From the NCBI RefSeq assembly GCF_022370755.2, contig NZ_CP092364.2:1426001-1490000 (forward strand): a stretch of DNA of 64,000 bases. The letters are read 5' to 3'. The notes below the pieces were generated by a model that had not been told where the DNA came from, ran no database searches, and worked only from the letters and a program-made list of their open reading frames with translations. The position numbers and the translations under genes are program-made. Numbering within the stretch: position 1 is the first letter of the stretch; each line of letters begins with the position of its first letter. The stretch comes from Mycolicibacterium goodii (lineage in GTDB: Bacteria; Actinomycetota; Actinomycetes; Mycobacteriales; Mycobacteriaceae). This document shows positions 10,969 through 19,159 of this stretch, piece by piece.

Positions 10969-11381
10969 CCGAGCACGTGACCGATCCGGTCCTGCGGATC
11001 GTGGCGGCCGTGGTGCTCGACGACGACGGGTACGTGCTGGTCGTGCGCAAGCGCGGTACGACGGCGTTCATGCAGCCAGGCGGCAAGATCGAACCGGGGG
11101 AACAGCCGCTGGCGGCGTTGCAGCGCGAGGTCGTCGAGGAGCTGGGCACCGCGGTGGAGCCGTCGTCGGTGCGCTCACTCGGGCGCCATCGTGCCATTGC
11201 CGCCAACGAGCCCGGGCACACCGTGGACGCGTATCTCTACCTGGTACGGCTCGACGGCACGCCCGCCGTGGCGGCCGAGATCGAGGAGATGGCGTGGGTC
11301 GACCCGTCGGCGCCCGGCGATGTCGAGCTGGCGCCGTTGACGCGCGACACCGTGTTCGCGCTCGCGCGCGAACTGGTCTAA
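10965..11381 (+). CDS. Nudix hydrolase
   Basis: 138-aa Nudix-fold pyrophosphohydrolase. The Nudix box (about residues 39-61) has all key residues: GGKIEPGE, then REVVEELG with the metal-binding REVxEE core. The start of the domain, LRIVAAVVLDDDGYVLVVRKRG, is typical of MutT/ADP-ribose-like members; substrate cannot be predicted. The GTG start overlaps the upstream stop (GTGA), so it is coupled to the uppS operon. It converges with furB, their ends overlapping by four bases. Confidence 0.9.
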   Translation: MTEHVTDPVLRIVAAVVLDDDGYVLVVRKRGTTAFMQPGGKIEPGEQPLAALQREVVEELGTAVEPSSVRSLGRHRAIAANEPGHTVDAYLYLVRLDGTPAVAAEIEEMAWVDPSAPGDVELAPLTRDTVFALARELV

Positions 11382-11782
11382 CTGTCGGTGGGCTCGTCCG
11401 CGCAGTCGCCGCACACACCGAAGATCTCGATCGTGTGGCTGACGTCGGAGAAGCCGTGATCGCGGGCGACCTGCGCGGCCCACGTCTCGACGTCACCGCC
11501 GGACACCTCGACGGTCGAACCGCATGACCGGCACACCAGGTGGTGGTGATGATGCTCGGAGCAGCGGCGGTACACCGACTCGCCGGTGTCGGTGCGCAGC
11601 GTGTCGACGACGCCCGCGGTCGCCATGGCCTGCAGCGTGCGGTACACGGTCGTCAGGCCGATGCCTTCGCCGCGCCGGCGCAGCTCGTCGTGCAGCTCCT
11701 GGGCCGAGCGGAACCCCTCGGTCTCGTTGAGCAGGTCGGCGATGGCCGCGCGCTGCCGCGTCGACCGGACCGCGCCCGTCAC
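11378..11782 (-). CDS. zur: Zinc uptake regulator FurB/Zur
   Basis: Fur-family metalloregulator. In M. tuberculosis FurB (Rv2359) acts as Zur, repressing zinc uptake and alternative ribosomal protein genes when Zn is available. The winged helix spans residues 10-75. The metal-binding region has a run of five histidines (77-81) followed by CRSC (84-87) and CGDC (124-127), giving both the regulatory and structural zinc sites. It is 134 aa long. GTG start, overlapping the smtB stop by four bases. Second gene of smtB-furB. Confidence 0.93.
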   Translation of the reverse strand: MTGAVRSTRQRAAIADLLNETEGFRSAQELHDELRRRGEGIGLTTVYRTLQAMATAGVVDTLRTDTGESVYRRCSEHHHHHLVCRSCGSTVEVSGGDVETWAAQVARDHGFSDVSHTIEIFGVCGDCADEPTDS

Positions 11783-12141
11783 CTGCGGTCCTCGCTGGCG
11801 TGCGCGATCGCGTCGACCACGATGTGCGCGAGGTGATGGTCGACGAGCCGGTAGAGCACCTCACGCCCGGCCCGCTCACTCGACACCACCCCGGCCTGTT
11901 TGAGGATGCGCAGATGCTGGCTGACCAGGGGTTGTGGGACGTCGAGCGCGTCGACCAGCTCGTGCACACAGCGCTGCGACTGCTGCAGCTGCAAAACGAT
12001 CGCGATCCGCAGCGGCGCGGCGAGCGCCCGCAACAGTTCGCCCGCGGTCTCCAGCACGTCGCGCGACGGCAGTGCGGGTGCCGGGGTACCGGCGTGGTCG
12101 TGGGCCTCGCCGTGTTCGGTCAAATTGGAAATCGTTTTCAT
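11779..12141 (-). CDS. smtB: ArsR/SmtB-family zinc sensor SmtB
   Basis: 120-aa winged-helix repressor; its orthologue Rv2358 releases DNA on binding zinc and controls the smtB-furB operon. The recognition helix region is VPQPLVSQHLRILKQAG (about 68-84). The C-terminal helix DHHLAHIVVDAIAH (101-114) supplies the alpha-5 type metal ligands Asp/His. The N terminus is His-rich (HGEAHDHAG). A near-perfect operator overlaps the promoter just upstream. Translation is coupled to furB by a GTGA overlap. Confidence 0.93.
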   Translation of the reverse strand: MKTISNLTEHGEAHDHAGTPAPALPSRDVLETAGELLRALAAPLRIAIVLQLQQSQRCVHELVDALDVPQPLVSQHLRILKQAGVVSSERAGREVLYRLVDHHLAHIVVDAIAHASEDRR

Positions 12142-12149
12142 TACCGATC

Positions 12150-12174
12150 AGAATACATGCGCTGATTCGCATGT
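12150..12174 (-). promoter_or_regulatory. smtB-furB promoter (-10) with SmtB operator
   Basis: The perfect inverted repeat ACATGCG-CTGATT-CGCATGT (12155-12174) abuts a minus-strand -10 element TATTCT (12150-12155). The -10 sits 8 bases before the smtB ATG, predicting an almost leaderless transcript. The repeat covers the -10/-35 spacer, where an ArsR repressor would block polymerase. Assignment to SmtB is by location and family. Confidence 0.7.
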
Positions 12175-12244
12175 CAACGGGTCCGCGCAACCGCGTCCGA
12201 CGAGCGGTCGATCACGCGGTTCGGGGTTCACCCCGGTAACTCGC

Positions 12245-12250
12245 TACTCT
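12245..12250 (+). promoter_or_regulatory. -10 element of glyS
   Basis: TACTCT lies 8 bases before the glyS GTG, predicting a leaderless or nearly leaderless mRNA. A small hairpin, CGGGG-TTCA-CCCCG, sits just upstream at 12222-12235. Confidence 0.5.
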
Positions 12251-12258
12251 GTTGCACC

Positions 12259-13659
12259 GTGGCTTCCATCATCGACACCGTTGCGAACCTGGCGAAACGC
12301 CGTGGCCTGGTCTACCAATCCGGCGAGATCTACGGCGGCACCAAGTCCGCGTGGGACTACGGGCCACTTGGTGTCGAGCTCAAGGAGAACATCAAGCGCC
12401 AGTGGTGGAAATCGGTCGTTACGGGTCGAGATGACGTTGTGGGTCTCGACAGCGCGATCATCCTGCCGCGGCAGGTCTGGGTGGCCTCGGGTCACGTCGA
12501 GGTGTTCAACGACCCGCTGGTCGAGTGCCTGAACTGCCACAAGCGGCATCGTCAGGACCACATGCAAGAGGCGTATGCGGAAAAGAAGAGCGCCAAAGAC
12601 GGGGGCTCGGTCGACCCCGACTCGGTGCCGATGAGCGAGATCACCTGCCCGGACTGCGGCACCAAGGGGCGCTGGACCGAACCGCGCGACTTCAACATGA
12701 TGCTCAAGACCTACCTCGGGCCGATCGAGACCGAGGAGGGTCTGCACTACCTGCGGCCCGAGACCGCGCAGGGCATCTTCGTCAACTTCGCCAACGTGGT
12801 GACCACCGCGCGCAAGAAGCCGCCGTTCGGCATCGGCCAGATCGGCAAGAGCTTCCGCAATGAGATCACCCCGGGCAACTTCATCTTCCGCACGCGCGAG
12901 TTCGAGCAGATGGAGATGGAGTTCTTCGTCGAGCCGTCGACGGCCGCCGAGTGGCACCAGTACTGGATCGACACGCGCCTGCAGTGGTACGTCGATCTCG
13001 GCATCGACCGCGACAACCTCCGGCTCTACGAACATCCGAAGGAAAAGCTGTCGCACTACAGCGACCGCACGGTCGACATCGAGTACAAGTTCGGGTTCCA
13101 GGGCAACCCGTGGGGCGAGCTAGAAGGCGTCGCGAACCGCACGAACTTCGACTTGTCCACGCACGCCAAGCATTCCGGCGTCGACCTGTCGTTCTACGAT
13201 CAAGCCTCCGACACCCGCTACGTGCCGTACGTGATCGAACCCGCGGCCGGCCTGACCCGGTCACTCATGGCGTTCCTGGTCGACTCCTACACCGAGGACG
13301 AGGCGCCCAACGCCAAGGGCGGTGTGGACAAGCGGACCGTGCTCAAGCTCGATCCGCGCCTGGCGCCGGTCAAGGCCGCGGTGCTGCCGCTGTCGCGCCA
13401 CGCCGACCTGTCGCCCAAGGCCCGCGACCTCGCGGCCGAGTTGCGCAAGAACTGGAACGTCGAGTTCGACGACGCCGGTGCCATCGGCCGTCGCTACCGC
13501 CGCCAGGACGAGATCGGCACGCCCTACTGCGTCACCGTCGACTTCGACTCGCTCGAGGACAACGCCGTGACGATCCGTGAGCGCGACGCGATGACGCAGG
13601 AACGCGTCGCGATCAACAAGGTCTCCGACTACCTGGCGGTGCGGCTCAAGGGCTGCTGA
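12259..13659 (+). CDS. glyS: Glycyl-tRNA synthetase (alpha2 type)
   Basis: Class II aminoacyl-tRNA synthetase that charges tRNA-Gly; single-chain, eukaryote/archaea-like form, 466 aa. It begins with the signature [18 protein letters not shown] stretch. A zinc-ribbon-like insertion has cysteines at CLNC (about 92-95) and CPDC (near 130), and [12 protein letters not shown] is the class II motif region. The anticodon-binding domain occupies the last 110 residues ([24 protein letters not shown]). The GTG start fits the -10 element just upstream. Diverges from smtB. Confidence 0.95.
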   Translation: MASIIDTVANLAKRRGLVYQSGEIYGGTKSAWDYGPLGVELKENIKRQWWKSVVTGRDDVVGLDSAIILPRQVWVASGHVEVFNDPLVECLNCHKRHRQDHMQEAYAEKKSAKDGGSVDPDSVPMSEITCPDCGTKGRWTEPRDFNMMLKTYLGPIETEEGLHYLRPETAQGIFVNFANVVTTARKKPPFGIGQIGKSFRNEITPGNFIFRTREFEQMEMEFFVEPSTAAEWHQYWIDTRLQWYVDLGIDRDNLRLYEHPKEKLSHYSDRTVDIEYKFGFQGNPWGELEGVANRTNFDLSTHAKHSGVDLSFYDQASDTRYVPYVIEPAAGLTRSLMAFLVDSYTEDEAPNAKGGVDKRTVLKLDPRLAPVKAAVLPLSRHADLSPKARDLAAELRKNWNVEFDDAGAIGRRYRRQDEIGTPYCVTVDFDSLEDNAVTIRERDAMTQERVAINKVSDYLAVRLKGC

Positions 13660-13984
13660 CCTCCTTCGCCGACAGACGCGCCGGTGCCCCACGAGCATGG
13701 GGACAGTTCATCGGGTTTCTGGCGTTCCCCCGTGCTGCGTCGGGTGATTTACACGCTCAACTCGATCGAATCGCTGAATTCCAGCTACGCAACGTCAGAA
13801 CTTGACAAGCTCGCGCCTTCAGTGCCTCGGCGATCGGCACCCCGGTTGAGCGCACCACCGGTTTTGTGGTGTTGCACAAGCCACCGGGATGACTACTCTC
13901 AGGCCCATCCACGTTCGCTACAGTCACCGCCTGAATCCGAGCGTGCTTTTGGGTACATCCGCGTCTGCTTGCGGCGGAACGCAC
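13660..13984 (+). other. Intergenic region after glyS
   Basis: About 325 bases with no convincing coding frame on either strand. A weak stem, GCCCCA-CGAGCA-TGGGGAC, around 13686-13704 may terminate glyS. This gap marks the junction between the conserved core and the accessory region. Confidence 0.4.
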
Positions 13985-14491
13985 CTAACGCAGCTGCGTC
14001 GGAACCTCGCCGTCGAGCGCCTCGATCAGCGCCGCCAGCAACGCGTCGAGTTCACGGCCGACCGCCGCGATCGCGGGGTTGTCGTAGCTGGCGAAGAGCA
14101 GGCTCGGCTGATCGACTGCGAAAACCGTGCCGTGCGGCCCGTAGTAGATCAGGGTTCGAAGCGGCGCGTGCAACATGACCGACGGATCATGGCGGTACAT
14201 GCGCTCGGCGATGGTGTGATTGCCCATCAGATATATGGAGGCCGGTCGATTCGACCCGGACAGCGCCATCGCCGACGCCACATCACTGCTGAAATAGCGC
14301 ACGAAACCGTGCGGGGCTTGGGATCTCATCTCGTCGAGGACATCGGTCCAGCTTCCGGCCCGTCCGAACGGTACAAGATCGACTGCTGGGACCAGGGTTT
14401 CGTAGTTGAGCTGGGTCTGCTCGTATCCGTCGGGGAGGGTGATCAGGAGCCGCCGGCTCGGATGGTCGACGAAGGTGCCATGGGGTGTCAT
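13985..14491 (-). CDS. DUF302-domain protein
   Basis: 168-aa protein whose C-terminal half matches DUF302: ASIYLMGNHTIAERMYRHD followed by PSVMLHAPLRTLIYYG. DUF302 proteins are small, often bind ligands or metals, and have no settled function. The ATG beginning MTPHGTFVDH is preferred; an in-frame GTG at 14515 would add eight residues. It lies 49 bases downstream of the alpha/beta hydrolase gene on the same strand, probably in one operon with it. Confidence 0.75.
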   Translation of the reverse strand: MTPHGTFVDHPSRRLLITLPDGYEQTQLNYETLVPAVDLVPFGRAGSWTDVLDEMRSQAPHGFVRYFSSDVASAMALSGSNRPASIYLMGNHTIAERMYRHDPSVMLHAPLRTLIYYGPHGTVFAVDQPSLLFASYDNPAIAAVGRELDALLAALIEALDGEVPTQLR

Positions 14492-14540
14492 TTCAGTGGT
14501 CTCGGCTTTCTGCACGGTGTTTTGTCATCGCCGTCGCCTG

Positions 14541-15464
14541 TCAGACGCCGAGGAACTGCCGGATGTGTTGGCCGAACAGCACCGGGTACTGGTCGAGGAA
14601 CCCGTGCCCAGAGTCGGGGTAGATGCGCAGCTGGGCGCCACGGATATGGTCGGCCAGCAGGCGACTGTTCTTGGTGGACATCATGGTGTCGTTGTCGCCG
14701 TTGGCGACCAGTGTCGGTTGGGTGATCGCCGAAAGTCGTTCGAGTTTGCCCGATTCCGGGATACCCCAGGTCATCAGTGCCTGGTATTGCGCGTCGCGGC
14801 ACACCAGTGTGGTCTCGGGATCGCGATCCTCGGTGCGGGCATGGGTGCGTTGCAGGTAGGCCCGGCCCCGCTCGATGCTGTCGTCGGATCCCGAGAAGAA
14901 CAGCGCGATGAAGCCGTCAGGGGTGATCTCGTCGGCGCAGGCGTAGGCGTAGACGTCCTCGGACCAGCGGTGCAGGTCCGGTGCTCCCTGCGGGGCGGTG
15001 CCCGCCAGCACCAAGCGACGCACCAGCCGCGGCCGCACCAGAACGATCTCCTGGGCGATATGGCCGCCGAGCGAGAAACCCAGCAGGTCGATGACGCGCA
15101 ATCCGAGAGTGTCGATGAAACGCAGCGCGTCACGAGCCATCGCGGCGACGGTATCCGGTGTGGTGCCGGTGGATCCGCCGACTCCGGGCAGGTCCACGGT
15201 GATGACCTCACGGTCCCCGGCGAGGACGTCGAGCAGAGCAGGATCCCAGTAGTCCAGGTTGCCGCGGAAGTGTTGCATAAGCACCAGTGGAGGCACGCTC
15301 GCCGATGCGTTTCCGAAACGCCGGTACGCGATCGTGTCGGATCCGACCGTGATGGCCAGGTTCGCGGCATGGGCTGCGCCGGTTCGTTCCTCGGCGGGGG
15401 CAATGCTTGGGTGGTGTCCACACTCATGTCGTCCACGGTGCTCGGTGGGGCGCCCCGGGGCCAT
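14541..15464 (-). CDS. Alpha/beta hydrolase, probably frameshifted near its N terminus
   Basis: Alpha/beta-hydrolase fold. The nucleophile elbow GFSLGG, HG-type oxyanion region QHFRGNLDYWDP, acidic NGDNDTMM and histidine DSGHGFLDQYP are all intact. The substrate is unknown; haloperoxidase/epoxide-hydrolase-like members share this pattern. It is a paralogue of the hydrolase at 26634 (shared RGxxDxWDPxLLDxLA). The stretch upstream of residue NLAITVG looks unnatural. A one-base gain in the five-G run at 15396-15400 would join an upstream frame starting at ATG 15427 (MSVDTTQALP) to PAEERTGAAH and give a natural N terminus. The far 5' end shown is therefore uncertain. Confidence 0.75.
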   Translation of the reverse strand: MAPGRPTEHRGRHECGHHPSIAPAEERTGAAHAANLAITVGSDTIAYRRFGNASASVPPLVLMQHFRGNLDYWDPALLDVLAGDREVITVDLPGVGGSTGTTPDTVAAMARDALRFIDTLGLRVIDLLGFSLGGHIAQEIVLVRPRLVRRLVLAGTAPQGAPDLHRWSEDVYAYACADEITPDGFIALFFSGSDDSIERGRAYLQRTHARTEDRDPETTLVCRDAQYQALMTWGIPESGKLERLSAITQPTLVANGDNDTMMSTKNSRLLADHIRGAQLRIYPDSGHGFLDQYPVLFGQHIRQFLGV

Positions 15465-15560
15465 CGGTCAGATGACTGTTCTTCTCACCATTGGAGGCAT
15501 CGATGGGTCAAGGTCGAGAACATGATCTGCTGCTCACGGGCGAATGTCCGCCGTCACACC

Positions 15561-15593
15561 ACATGCTAGGTTGGCAATGCCAACCTAGCATGT
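15561..15593. repeat. 33-bp perfect palindrome between hydrolase and LuxR regulator
   Basis: Two 15-base arms (15561-15575 and 15579-15593) are exact reverse complements around AAT; the core reads TTGGC-AAT-GCCAA. It lies in the divergent gap between the alpha/beta hydrolase and the large LuxR gene, 43 bases before the leader ATG. Size, symmetry and place suggest an operator serving both promoters. A related core, TTGGC-GT-GCCAA, occurs before the HxlR gene. Confidence 0.7.
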
Positions 15594-15635
15594 TAGCCTG
15601 CGAATACCCGTCGGCCCGCCCAGGAGGATCTGACC

Positions 15636-15662
15636 ATGATTCGGATGGTCGAGAACCTGTGA
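15636..15662 (+). other. 8-codon leader ORF overlapping the LuxR regulator start
   Basis: AGGAGG at 15622-15627 is ideally spaced 8 bases before an ATG that encodes only MIRMVENL and stops. Its TGA overlaps the in-frame GTG of the LuxR gene (GTGA). Either ribosomes reinitiate there (translational coupling) or one base is missing and the true start is this ATG. Confidence 0.5.
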
Positions 15663-18418
15663 TCGGCCGTACCGTCGAACTGGGTGAGATCGTCGAACTC
15701 GCATCGACGGTCACCCAGCGGGGCCGGGCGCTGGTGATCGAGGGTGAGGCCGGGATCGGGAAGACGACGCTACTGGATGCGGTGGGAACGTCGTTGGCCG
15801 ACAAGGGTTTCACCGTGTTGTCCTGTGCAGGTGTCCAGTGCCAGCGCAACGTCGGGTACGCCGCGGTGCATGAGTTGGTACACCCCATACTGGGGTATGC
15901 GGACGCGCTGCCGCCGCATCAGCGGACCGCCCTGCTCGCGGCATTCGGCCTGGCCGAACACGCCATGCCCGATCCACTGCTCATCGGGGTGGCGATGCTC
16001 GGCCTCATCGAGGAAGCCGCATCACACCATCCGTTGCTGTTGCTTGTCGACGACGCGCAGTGGCTTGACGGATCTTCTCTGCACGTACTGACCTTCGTGG
16101 GTCGGCGGCTGATGAACTCACCTGTCCTGGTGTTGGGTGCGGCACGCCCACGACTCGATGGCGAACCCGCACGGTTGGTGTCGTTGACGCGCATGCCCCT
16201 GGGCCCGGTGGACGAGGTGACGGCTCGAACCCTGATGTCCGGCGCAATCGACGCCGCTGACGGAACACATCAACTCACCGAACTCACCAAGTGCCGGATA
16301 CTCGAGGAAGCCTGCGGCAACCCGCTGGCCATCACCGAACTCACCAAAGCCGTCATTGCACATGGCTGCGACGATCCGGTCTTCGGGTCCACACCACTGC
16401 CGACGACCCGACGGATCGAACGGGTCTTCCTGGAACAACTCGACAGTATCGACGAAACCAGCCGCCAGTGGCTGGCGTTGATATCGGCGGCCGGAGACGC
16501 CCCGCTGACCGAGGTGATTGCCGCCGCTCAGCACCTCGGACTTGCCGAGCACCATCGTGATCCGCTGGAACGTAACGGTCTGATCTCGGTGTTGCAGGGG
16601 AGGTTTGAGGTCCGCCATCCGCTGCTGCGGTCGGTTGCCTACCGGTCCGCAGCGCTGTCGCAGCGTTCGTCGTTTCACCGGGCTCTGGCCGACGCGACCA
16701 CCGACCCCGTCCGCAGCGCCTGGCAGCATTCGGCGGCGACGTACGGGCCCGATGACGACGTCGCCACCGAGATGGAGGCTGCGGCGTTGCGCGCGCAACG
16801 CCACGGTGCCCATGCAGAGGCCGCCGCGGCGTTCCGGCGGGCGGCGATGCTGTCCACGGCACCCGATCACCGGCTGCGTCGCCTGATCTGTGCGATCGAA
16901 CCTGCCGGCCGAGCGGGATTGACGCTGGAGGCCATCGACATTCTCGCCGATGCCGAACCGTTGGCCCGGGATCTCGACGATCTCGAACATCTGGGCAGCC
17001 TCGCGCTCGCTCGTTTCAGATTGGGGGCCACTGTGGGCGTCGCCGCCGCGTCCGTGCCGGACCTGGTGACGTTGGCAGACCGCCTTGCCGCGGCCGGCGA
17101 CCGCGCGAGTCAGCACGCCCAGATCCAGATCCTCGCGGCCGCCGCCGGACAGTGTCGTCTACAGGAACTGTCGGCCGAAGAATGCCGGGAGGTCGTGCGG
17201 CGTCTGAACGACATCAGTCAGCTGGGTATGCCTGGTGTCGATATCGCTTTGGCCACCGTCGACGGTGGCACGCATGCGCACCGGTTCCGCGCATCGGCAG
17301 CGGCGATCCACACTCAGATCGACGGTGATGCAAGCGCTTTGATGTCGATGGGCCTGGCTGCGTCGTCCATTGGCGACCTGCCGACTGCCCTGCAGTGTTG
17401 GGAAAAGGCGCTGCAGGTGGCGCGCTCGGGCCGCTCACCTGCGCTGGAATGTGAGGCGCTGCGGGGGTTGGCCTGGACGCAGATCCTCGCCGGAAACCTG
17501 CATGAGGCCACCGTCAGCGCGCAGCGGGCACTGCAGATAGCCACCGATGCAAACATGGCGATCAGCGCAGGGGCTGCCGCCGCACTGCTGGCCAGAGCGC
17601 AGGTGTGTCGTGGGGAGACCCGGTTCGCGCAGCAGAATCTGGCCGACGCACGCCGCAACCTGCCCTCCGACGCGCCGCTGCCCTGGCTGAACGACCTCGC
17701 ATGGACATCCGGACTGTTGGCGTTGTCGGTGCACAGTCACCAGGATGCGCTCACCGAATTGTCGAAGCTGACCCAGCATCGATACGCCCTGCGCTGGGCG
17801 GTGGCCGACCTGACCGAAGCTGCCGTCGCCAGTCGCCACATCGGATCCATCGCCGAGACCGTCGAGGCGGTCGCGTCGGAGGTGAGTTGCCTGGGGTCAG
17901 GGTATTTGTCGATGTTGGTGCACCGTAGTCGAGCGCTGCTGGCCGGCCCCGACCGCACCGCAGAAGCGCATTTCCGTGCCGCACTGGCCGAGCAGGACAC
18001 CGCAGCGGACGCGCCGTTGGAATTCGCACGCACGCAACTGTGTTTCGGGGAGTGGTTGCGTCGGCAACGCCGCATCGTCGACGCTCGGGCGCAACTTTCG
18101 GACGCACTGCGCACCTTCGAATCGCTGGATGCCGTGCCCTGGGCGCAACGCACCCGAACCGAGTTGCGCGCGGCGGGAGTGCACCTGCCCGGGCTGGTGA
18201 CAGCGCAGACCCACCTTGCCGAAGAGCTGACACCGCAGGAGCTGGAGATCGCGCGGCTGGCCGCCTCAGGGATGAGCAACCGCCAGATCGCCGACCGGAT
18301 CTATGTGTCCCATCGCACCGTCGCCGCTCATCTGTACAAGGTCTTTCCCAAGCTCGGGATCACCAGCCGTCATCAACTTCGCGACGCTCTCGACGGCGAC
18401 GCCGTGCTGGCCGGCTGA
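15659..18418 (+). CDS. Large LuxR-family transcriptional regulator with AAA/STAND ATPase domain
   Basis: 919-aa regulator of the LAL type. The N-terminal P-loop ATPase has Walker A GEAGIGKTTLL (about 28-38) and Walker B LLLLVDDAQW. A long helical, TPR-like middle region occupies roughly 400-830. The C-terminal LuxR helix-turn-helix covers the last 65 residues (LTPQELEIARLAASGMSNRQ, then RTVAAHLYKVFPKLGITSR). Such proteins sense ligands through the middle region and activate nearby genes. The GTG start overlaps the leader ORF stop; a longer frame exists upstream but lacks family character. Divergent from the hydrolase/DUF302 pair, so these may be its targets. Confidence 0.9.
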   Translation: MIGRTVELGEIVELASTVTQRGRALVIEGEAGIGKTTLLDAVGTSLADKGFTVLSCAGVQCQRNVGYAAVHELVHPILGYADALPPHQRTALLAAFGLAEHAMPDPLLIGVAMLGLIEEAASHHPLLLLVDDAQWLDGSSLHVLTFVGRRLMNSPVLVLGAARPRLDGEPARLVSLTRMPLGPVDEVTARTLMSGAIDAADGTHQLTELTKCRILEEACGNPLAITELTKAVIAHGCDDPVFGSTPLPTTRRIERVFLEQLDSIDETSRQWLALISAAGDAPLTEVIAAAQHLGLAEHHRDPLERNGLISVLQGRFEVRHPLLRSVAYRSAALSQRSSFHRALADATTDPVRSAWQHSAATYGPDDDVATEMEAAALRAQRHGAHAEAAAAFRRAAMLSTAPDHRLRRLICAIEPAGRAGLTLEAIDILADAEPLARDLDDLEHLGSLALARFRLGATVGVAAASVPDLVTLADRLAAAGDRASQHAQIQILAAAAGQCRLQELSAEECREVVRRLNDISQLGMPGVDIALATVDGGTHAHRFRASAAAIHTQIDGDASALMSMGLAASSIGDLPTALQCWEKALQVARSGRSPALECEALRGLAWTQILAGNLHEATVSAQRALQIATDANMAISAGAAAALLARAQVCRGETRFAQQNLADARRNLPSDAPLPWLNDLAWTSGLLALSVHSHQDALTELSKLTQHRYALRWAVADLTEAAVASRHIGSIAETVEAVASEVSCLGSGYLSMLVHRSRALLAGPDRTAEAHFRAALAEQDTAADAPLEFARTQLCFGEWLRRQRRIVDARAQLSDALRTFESLDAVPWAQRTRTELRAAGVHLPGLVTAQTHLAEELTPQELEIARLAASGMSNRQIADRIYVSHRTVAAHLYKVFPKLGITSRHQLRDALDGDAVLAG

Positions 18419-18425
18419 CCGTACG

Positions 18426-18980
18426 TCACGGGCGCAGTGGTCTGCGGCCGGTGAATGCGATCAGCCGATTCATCGCCGCATCATCGTCACCGACCGGTAT
18501 CGGTGGATCGAAGCCCGCGGTGATGCGACTCTGCGGGGTGATGATGGCGCGGGCCAACCCCAGCACGTACTCGGCGTGAGCAGCAGCGATCGGCAGGTGT
18601 AGGCCGAGGGCGGTTGCCAGATCCCAGCCATGCACCACCAACTCGATCGACAACACACCGAGCGCCAGACCGGCAGTCATGGTTCGGCCTGCGAAGACCA
18701 CCTCGCCGTCGGTGCCACGTCGATGCCACAGCGCGATGACGGCCTCGGCGGACCGTATGACGCGGGATCCCGCGGATCCCGTACCGCTCGCACCGAACCC
18801 GGCATCCGCTGCGGCTCCGACCATGGCGACAGTGCCCACCAGGTGATCGCACAATGCGGAAACATCGAATCCCGCGCACGGCGTCGCCAAGTGCAGATCG
18901 TCGTCACCGATGGTTGCGACGATCGGGGTGAGCGCGGCCAACGCTGTTCGAGCACTGGACAGTTCGTTCACACCAAGCAT
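18426..18980 (-). CDS. TIGR03086-type DinB/maleylpyruvate-isomerase-like protein
   Basis: 184-aa protein of the actinobacterial DinB-like, metal-binding TIGR03086 group, related to mycothiol-dependent enzymes. LATPCAGFDVSALCDHLVGT near residue 40 holds the first metal-type histidine, and IELVVHGWDLATALG near 120 the second (HxxD-like). This group is thought to use or detoxify thiol adducts, but functions are mostly unproven. The ATG at 18980 (MLGVNELSSA) is chosen because the extra 27 upstream residues are Arg-rich and not family-like. Convergent with the LuxR gene, 7 bases apart. Confidence 0.8.
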   Translation of the reverse strand: MLGVNELSSARTALAALTPIVATIGDDDLHLATPCAGFDVSALCDHLVGTVAMVGAAADAGFGASGTGSAGSRVIRSAEAVIALWHRRGTDGEVVFAGRTMTAGLALGVLSIELVVHGWDLATALGLHLPIAAAHAEYVLGLARAIITPQSRITAGFDPPIPVGDDDAAMNRLIAFTGRRPLRP

Positions 18981-19159
18981 TTTGCTGCGCTTCTGCCGCT
19001 GAGGGCATACGTCACGCGACTGCGTTCTCACCGGCCGGCGTGGCGTGCTGCCGTTGACCACCTCGTGTGCACCGCAGCGAAAATCGCCGTCACGGCACCG
19101 ATACCGCCGGACGGCTCGCTCTGGTGTCGTGGTCTGCGACGAACAACGAGAGGATCACC

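Noticed and set aside
13684..14178. Plus-strand frame spanning the gap after glyS and the DUF302 gene
   Set aside because: Its second half is opposite DUF302, and the first half has no start signal or motif.
15561..15593. Palindrome as a CRISPR repeat or transposon end
   Set aside because: Only one copy, no spacers, no transposase and no target-site duplication seen.
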